DNA from: an uncultured Pelagibacteraceae bacterium | Lineage (GTDB): Bacteria > Pseudomonadota > Alphaproteobacteria > Pelagibacterales > Pelagibacteraceae | DNA length: 61,578 bases | Assembly (NCBI GenBank): GCA_902629695.1 | Contig: CACORY010000006.1 | Span: forward strand, 1 to 61,578 | Direction: 5' to 3' | Notes under the pieces: generated by a model | What the model saw: the letters and a program-made list of their open reading frames with translations, nothing else | Database searches by the model: none | What the model was told of the DNA's origin: nothing | Shown: positions 56,495 through 61,578 of the stretch, piece by piece | How the letters are laid out: the number at the start of each line of letters is the position of its first letter | Position numbering within the stretch: position 1 is the stretch's first letter | Program-made: the position numbers and the translations under genes

Positions 56495-58294
56495 ATGTTA
56501 GAATTTTTGAAAAAAAATATATTCATTATTGTTCTATCTACTATCACACTTATTGTAGGTTTTTTAACTTTTTTAACATTTATTGATAGAGGTTTCATAG
56601 AACTTAATGAAAAAAATTTACAATATCTATTAATTTCAAATATTTTTTTACTATTTCTATTATTTATTTTTATTTTTAATGAAATCAAAAGATCTATCAA
56701 AAATGACATTGATAGAGATGGACTATCATCAAATAAAAGATACATAACATATTTTTCGTTGTTTACATTAATTCCATCTATTTTGATTTCAGTTTTTTCA
56801 TTATTTCTATTTTCTTTTGCTCTGGAAAAATATTTTGACAAAAAGGTTACAACTGTAGTAAATAATTCATATGAACTAGCAAAGAATTATGTTCAAGAAG
56901 TTAGAGATAAAATTGAAGCAGATATAATATTAATTGCATTTGATACTAATAAAAGTTCTAAGTTTCTCAATGATAATTTAAATGAGTATCTAAGATTTCT
57001 TAGAACACAAAAATTAATCAGAGATGTTGATGCAATACATATAATAGATAAAGATAAAAATGTTTTATTTTCTAGTGAACCATTTGAAAAATATGTTCCT
57101 CCTGTTGATAGAGCGCTTAATTTAGTTTTAAATGATGATCGTCCTTTGAAAATAGTAAATGCACCGGCAAATATTTCTGCAGCAATAATGCGGTTACAAT
57201 CTTTTGAGGATAGATTTTTATATGTGATTAAATATTTAGATAAAAATATATCAAATTATCTAAACGAGTCTCAAGAGGCTATTAACTTCTATTATAATGT
57301 TGAGGAAAGAAGTACTGGTATAACTATTTCATTTGCAATTATTTATATTATAATAGTGACTTTGTTATTATTCGTATCTATTACTATCGCTATAAGGTTT
57401 TCTTCACGTTTTTTTAGATCGATAAATAATCTTATATTAGCTTCTACAGCAATCGGTAAAGGTGATTTAGAGGTTAAAGTTCCTGAGATAAAAACAGATA
57501 AAGACCTAGAAATTTTAAATAAAAATTTCAATATGATGACTGATCAGTTAAAAAATCAACAAGAAAAATTAATAATTAATGAGAGACACGAAGCATGGAG
57601 CAATTTAGCTAGAAAATTAGCTCATGAAATTAAGAATCCTTTGACACCAATACAATTAACTATTGATAGAATAAAAGATAAATATTTAAGCAAAATAGTT
57701 GAAACTGATCAATCAAATTTTAAAGAAAATTTAAAAATTATAAATAACCAAATTAAACAAATTGAAAATTTAGTAAATGAATTTTCAGATTTCGCAAGAA
57801 TGCCAAAACCAATTCTGAAAGATAACGATCTTATCAAAATCCTTAATGAAAATATTAATTTGTTGAAAGAAATAGACAAAAGTATAATTATAAATTTTAA
57901 AAATGATTACGGCAAAATTTTACTGCATTGTGATAGGGAACAAATAAGTAGAGTTTTTTTTAATCTTATTAAGAATTCTATTGAGAGTATTCAACAAAAA
58001 GCTGATAAAAATGCTGATTTTGAAAAGAATATAAAGATTGAAATTTTAAATAATAATGACCATATTAAAGTCATAATCATTGATAATGGTATAGGATTGG
58101 ATAAGATAAATAACGTTAAAGATATATTAAACCCTTATTTCACAACAAAAAAAAATGGAACTGGATTAGGATTATCAATAGTTAATAAAATTATAAATGA
58201 TCATGAAGGTAAACTTTTATTTTTTCCAATTACAAATGGTGCAAAAGTCGAAATAATTTTTAGGTTAAATGTCAGTAGAAATTTTAATAGTTGA
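56495..58294 (+). CDS. ntrY: sensor histidine kinase NtrY
   Basis: NtrY is a membrane sensor kinase paired with NtrX, linked in Alphaproteobacteria to nitrogen and redox control. The 599-residue protein has about four membrane segments (three before about residue 115, one near 275-300) and a periplasmic or sensor domain between them. A HAMP domain (about 300-355), a dimerisation helix with the phospho-accepting His377 in KLAHEIKNPLTP, and an ATPase domain with NLIKNSIESI, DNGIGLD and GTGLGLSIV follow. All kinase motifs are intact. It overlaps ntrX by 26 bases. Confidence 0.94.
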   Translation: MLEFLKKNIFIIVLSTITLIVGFLTFLTFIDRGFIELNEKNLQYLLISNIFLLFLLFIFIFNEIKRSIKNDIDRDGLSSNKRYITYFSLFTLIPSILISVFSLFLFSFALEKYFDKKVTTVVNNSYELAKNYVQEVRDKIEADIILIAFDTNKSSKFLNDNLNEYLRFLRTQKLIRDVDAIHIIDKDKNVLFSSEPFEKYVPPVDRALNLVLNDDRPLKIVNAPANISAAIMRLQSFEDRFLYVIKYLDKNISNYLNESQEAINFYYNVEERSTGITISFAIIYIIIVTLLLFVSITIAIRFSSRFFRSINNLILASTAIGKGDLEVKVPEIKTDKDLEILNKNFNMMTDQLKNQQEKLIINERHEAWSNLARKLAHEIKNPLTPIQLTIDRIKDKYLSKIVETDQSNFKENLKIINNQIKQIENLVNEFSDFARMPKPILKDNDLIKILNENINLLKEIDKSIIINFKNDYGKILLHCDREQISRVFFNLIKNSIESIQQKADKNADFEKNIKIEILNNNDHIKVIIIDNGIGLDKINNVKDILNPYFTTKKNGTGLGLSIVNKIINDHEGKLLFFPITNGAKVEIIFRLNVSRNFNS

Positions 58295-59624
58295 TGATAA
58301 CTCGGATATAAGAAATATCTTAAATGATCTAATCTTAGATGCAGGATATAAGACGAGAATTGCTGCAAATTACAATCAAGCCTTATCCGAAATTGATAAA
58401 AAAATGCCCGATGTCGCAATTTTAGATGTTAAATTAGATAAGGGTGATAATGATGGAATTGAATTATTAACTCACATAAAATCTAAAAATAAAGATGTAC
58501 CAGTTATCATAATTACTGGTCACGCAAATATAGAAATGGCTGTTAACTCATTAAAGCACGGTGCATTTGAATTTATTGAAAAACCTTTTGATCAAACTAG
58601 ATTATTAAATTTTGTAAAAAGAGCAGTTGAAAATTTAAAACTTAAATCGCAAAATAAAGAATATGAAACAAAATTATTTTACTCTTATGAATTAATAGGA
58701 AATAGTAAAAATATATCCAATATTAGGGAACAAATTGAAAAAATTTCAATAACAGAAAGTAGAGTCTTAATTAACGGACCATCTGGATCAGGAAAAGAAT
58801 TAGTAGCAAGAAAAATTCATAAACAATCCAAAAGAAATAATAAACCATTTATAATTTTAAATGGTGCGTTACTAGATGCAAATAAATATGAGTTAGAATT
58901 ATTTGGAGAAGAAAAAATTAATGGTTCAATTTCTTATGGTGCTTTAGAAAAAGCTAATCAAGGCACATTGTTAATTGATCAAGTATCTGAAATTCCTTTA
59001 GATATTCAATCTAAAATATTAAGGGTTTTAACAGATCAAAAATTTAAAAGATTAAATGGCAATGATGATATTAATGTAGATGTAAGAATTATTTGTTCGT
59101 CTAGCAAAGACCTTAAAGAAGAAATATCAATTGGAAATTTTAGAGAAGATCTTTATCATAGACTTAATGTTTTTGAAATTAACATAAAACCTTTAAACGA
59201 TAGAATTTCTGATATTCCTTTATTAATAGAATATTTTTCAAAGAAAATTTCTGAAAACTACGGTATTAAGAATTTAGCTATTGATGACAATGATAGTTAT
59301 ATTCTTAATCATGATTGGCATGGAAACGTTAGAGAATTGCGCAATCTTATAGAACGAATTGCAATTTTACAGCCAGAGAATAGAGAGAAAATTTCAATTA
59401 TCATAAAAGAGTCTTTAAAAAATGATAATTTTGATAATAAAATAGCTGAAAATAACCTATCTGTCCCTCTAAAAGAGGCTAGAGAAAAATTTGAAAAAGA
59501 GTATTTAACTATTCAACTTAAAAAATTTAACGGAAATATATCAAAAACAGCAAGCTTTGTTGGTATGGAAAGAAGTGCCCTTCATCGTAAATTAAAAGGC
59601 TTGGGAATAAAAGAATTTAATTAA
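58269..59624 (+). CDS. ntrX: response regulator NtrX with altered AAA+ domain
   Basis: NtrX is the partner of NtrY. The 451-residue protein has a receiver domain with the phosphorylation site Asp53 (AILDVKLD) and Lys105. An AAA+ domain follows (about 140-375) with Walker A GPSGSGKE at 170-177 and an intact FREDLYHRLN arginine region. The C-terminal helix-turn-helix has ISKTASFVGMERSALHRKL. The GAFTGA loop that contacts sigma-54 is missing: ELFGEEKINGSISYGALE stands where it should be. Walker B reads LLIDQV, with Gln238 for the usual catalytic glutamate. It therefore probably binds DNA and acts without sigma-54. Confidence 0.93.
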   Translation: MSVEILIVDDNSDIRNILNDLILDAGYKTRIAANYNQALSEIDKKMPDVAILDVKLDKGDNDGIELLTHIKSKNKDVPVIIITGHANIEMAVNSLKHGAFEFIEKPFDQTRLLNFVKRAVENLKLKSQNKEYETKLFYSYELIGNSKNISNIREQIEKISITESRVLINGPSGSGKELVARKIHKQSKRNNKPFIILNGALLDANKYELELFGEEKINGSISYGALEKANQGTLLIDQVSEIPLDIQSKILRVLTDQKFKRLNGNDDINVDVRIICSSSKDLKEEISIGNFREDLYHRLNVFEINIKPLNDRISDIPLLIEYFSKKISENYGIKNLAIDDNDSYILNHDWHGNVRELRNLIERIAILQPENREKISIIIKESLKNDNFDNKIAENNLSVPLKEAREKFEKEYLTIQLKKFNGNISKTASFVGMERSALHRKLKGLGIKEFN

Positions 59625-61015
59625 TGAATATAATTATTTGTGGAGCTGGGAGAGTAGGTTTTACAATTGCAAAACTTTTAAGTGAGCAAGGTCACTCAAT
59701 CACAGTAATAGATCAATCAAGTGAAGATATACAAAAAATCAATGAAAGCTTAGATGTTAAAGCAATTGTGGGAAAGGCCACATATCCATCAATTCTTGAA
59801 AAGGCGAATGCAGTTGAAACAGATATGATAATAGCTGTTACAAGAAATGACGAAATTAATATGTTAATTTGTCAAATAGCTTTTTCAATTTTTAATATAC
59901 CAAAAAAAATAGCAAGAATAAGATCTCAAGATTATTTAAATCCCAAATTTTCAGGTGTTTATAATAAAGAGAACCTGCCAATTGATGTGATTATTTCACC
60001 TGAAAGAGAAATAGCTAAATCTATTCAACGTAAATTAGAAGCCCCAGGAGCTTTGGATAGCGTTCCATTTGCAGATAATAAAATAAAGTTACTTGAAATT
60101 TTAATTAAGGATGATTGTAAATCAATAAATATAAAATTTAATGAATTATCAAAAAAATATCCAAAATTAGAGGCTAATATTATTGGAATAAATAGAGGCG
60201 ATAAATTCTTTATTCCCAAGAAAACAGATGCAGTCAAAAAAGATGATAAAATTTATGTAATTATAAATTCATCACAAATGGCAGAAACTTTAAAAGCTTT
60301 CGGAAGAGAGGAGAAAATTTCAAAAAAAATTTTGATAATTGGTGGTGGGAATATTGGATTTAATCTTGCAAAAAATATTGAAGAAACTTTGGAAACGATA
60401 AGAGTTAAAATTGTCGAAAAAGATAAACAACGAGCAGAATATTTAGCAAGTGAACTTAATGACTCAATTATAATTAATGGTGACGGATTAGATGAAGAAG
60501 TTTTGACAGAGGCAAATTTAGATGAAGCTGAGACCGTACTAGCATTGACAAATGATGATGAAGATAATTTGATGGTAAGCGTTCTTGTTGAAAAATTTGC
60601 AAAAGATCAAAAAGATTTTGATGATAAAAGAACAATGGCATTGATTAATAAACCAAATTATTCTTTACTTCAATCTTCACTTAAAATTGATGATCTTATC
60701 GATCCTAGGATGACAACTGTCTCGAGTATATTAAAACACGTTCATAAGGGAACAATTGAAAATGCCTATACCATATCAAATGGTGAATATGAGGTAATAG
60801 AAGCAGAAATAATTGAGTCTTCTGAATTAATGAATATGGAAATAAAAAATTTAAGCTTACCGGATGAGTTAAGAATTGGAGCTGTGCTAAGAGATGGAAA
60901 AATCATTATTCCTAGATCTAATTTTGTTTTTAAAAAAGAAGACAGAGTTGTTTTTATTGTCAAAAAGGACTCAATTTCTTTTGTAGAAAATATCTTCAGA
61001 TTAAGTTCTGTTTAA
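59624..61015 (+). CDS. trkA: Trk potassium uptake protein TrkA
   Basis: TrkA is the cytoplasmic nucleotide-binding regulator of the TrkH potassium channel. The 463-residue protein has two RCK repeats. The first NAD-binding motif CGAGRVGFTIA is near residues 4-14 with an aspartate ending the second strand (VIDQSS). The second, GGGNIGFNLA, is near 239-248. Each is followed by a TrkA_C domain. ntrY-ntrX-trkA is a conserved alphaproteobacterial order. It overlaps ntrX by one base, and the trkH gene begins 4 bases after it. Confidence 0.95.
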   Translation: MNIIICGAGRVGFTIAKLLSEQGHSITVIDQSSEDIQKINESLDVKAIVGKATYPSILEKANAVETDMIIAVTRNDEINMLICQIAFSIFNIPKKIARIRSQDYLNPKFSGVYNKENLPIDVIISPEREIAKSIQRKLEAPGALDSVPFADNKIKLLEILIKDDCKSINIKFNELSKKYPKLEANIIGINRGDKFFIPKKTDAVKKDDKIYVIINSSQMAETLKAFGREEKISKKILIIGGGNIGFNLAKNIEETLETIRVKIVEKDKQRAEYLASELNDSIIINGDGLDEEVLTEANLDEAETVLALTNDDEDNLMVSVLVEKFAKDQKDFDDKRTMALINKPNYSLLQSSLKIDDLIDPRMTTVSSILKHVHKGTIENAYTISNGEYEVIEAEIIESSELMNMEIKNLSLPDELRIGAVLRDGKIIIPRSNFVFKKEDRVVFIVKKDSISFVENIFRLSSV

Positions 61016-61019
61016 ATTG

Positions 61020-61578
61020 ATGATAAAATTACAACTTAAATATTTAAGTTTCTTTTTTGGTCTTATTTCAATTTTATCTTTTTTTAATATTATTTACTCT
61101 TATTATCTTAATCTATATCTTAATCTAAATACTTATTATTTTAGTCTGATCATATCTCTTTTGATATCTATTCTTTTTTTTAAATTAAAAGCTAATGAAA
61201 AAAAACAATCAATATTTGATAAAATTTTAACTGTCTTGTTAGGATATATTTTAATTCCATTAATTTTATGTATTCCGTTTTATTTTAGTATTTATAATCT
61301 AACTTTGCTTAATTCATATTTTGAGACAGTTTCTGGATTTACTTCAACAGGTTTTACTATCTTTGAAAATATTAAAAATATTGATCAAAGTTTGATTTTA
61401 TGGAGATCGTCTACCCAATGGATTGGAGGTCTTTATTTTCTTTTTTCTATAATCTTTTTAATAGATATCTATGACGAAAATTTTAAAAAGACCTTAACAA
61501 ATTTTATATCTTTTGATAGTTCAGAAGTTTTTAAACAAGCTTTAAAAATTTTCTTTTTATATTCTGGTTTGACATTAT
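61020..61578 (+). CDS. trkH: Trk potassium channel subunit TrkH (partial, runs off the window)
   Basis: The frame opens with ATG at 61020 and stays open to the window edge (186 codons). The visible part has hydrophobic segments at about 7-28, 33-51 and 62-85. A pore region with FETVSGFTSTGFTIF follows, whose TGFT is part of the potassium selectivity filter of the Trk/Ktr/HKT superfamily. Next is LWRSSTQWIGGLYFLF. The N-terminal portion therefore includes the first pore loop; the rest lies beyond the window. TrkA next door supports the call. Confidence 0.92.
   Translation, partial: MIKLQLKYLSFFFGLISILSFFNIIYSYYLNLYLNLNTYYFSLIISLLISILFFKLKANEKKQSIFDKILTVLLGYILIPLILCIPFYFSIYNLTLLNSYFETVSGFTSTGFTIFENIKNIDQSLILWRSSTQWIGGLYFLFSIIFLIDIYDENFKKTLTNFISFDSSEVFKQALKIFFLYSGLTL

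Noticed and set aside
1..61578. Mobile elements, prophage, CRISPR, toxin-antitoxin or a new defence system
   Set aside because: I looked for transposases, integrases, inverted repeats at gene borders, arrays and unfamiliar multigene blocks on both strands. Nearly every long frame on the coding strand is a recognisable housekeeping gene in a conserved order.

Overview
The window is about 61.6 kb of strongly AT-rich, densely packed bacterial chromosome. Most genes abut or overlap by 1-26 bases, and the gene blocks are typical of Alphaproteobacteria: clpP-clpX-lon, nuoA-N as one run, rnj-proS-lolCD, lpxD-lpxA-lpxI-lpxB, ispDF-pgpA-cinA, ntrY-ntrX-trkA. The low G+C, lysine- and asparagine-rich proteins, tiny intergenic spaces and this particular set of blocks point to a SAR11 (Pelagibacterales) genome. 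This is inferred from composition and gene order; no rRNA is present to confirm it.

Layout. 1-4543 holds the end of a gene that is probably tig, then the proteolysis genes clpP, clpX and lon. 4544-4921 has a 39-residue membrane peptide and tRNA-Val(TAC) and tRNA-Asp(GTC). 5029-18888 is a complete 14-gene respiratory complex I operon, which continues without a gap into birA, coaX, rnj, a DUF1467 gene, proS, lolC, lolD and dnaE (to 28725). A structured leader (about 28775-28849) precedes rpsB-tsf-frr-uppS-cdsA-dxr-bamA-skp-fabZ (to 36789), and lpxD-lpxA-lpxI-lpxB follow (to 40521). This long run joins translation, isoprenoid and phospholipid synthesis, outer-membrane assembly and lipid A synthesis. 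40498-47910 is a minus-strand block: ppiD-like, trpE, trpG, trpD, trpC, then lexA and gltX. 47966-54428 is on the plus strand: tpiA, secG, pyrG, kdsA, eno, an ftsB-like gene, lipA and a coq10-like gene. 54405-56468 is minus: ispDF, pgpA, cinA. 56495 to the end is plus: ntrY, ntrX, trkA and a trkH cut by the window edge.

This is conserved housekeeping chromosome. I see no mobile element, phage gene, CRISPR array, toxin-antitoxin pair or obvious island, and no new multigene system. The points worth a second look are regulatory or reductive: a pseudoknot-forming leader in front of rpsB; two LexA-type half-site pairs in front of lexA; an NtrX that has lost the GAFTGA loop and the Walker B glutamate; a PpiD-like protein with no visible parvulin domain; a near-leaderless ntrY promoter; and three places where genes common at the locus in relatives (pyrH, rseP, pdh) are absent with the flanking genes joined tightly.
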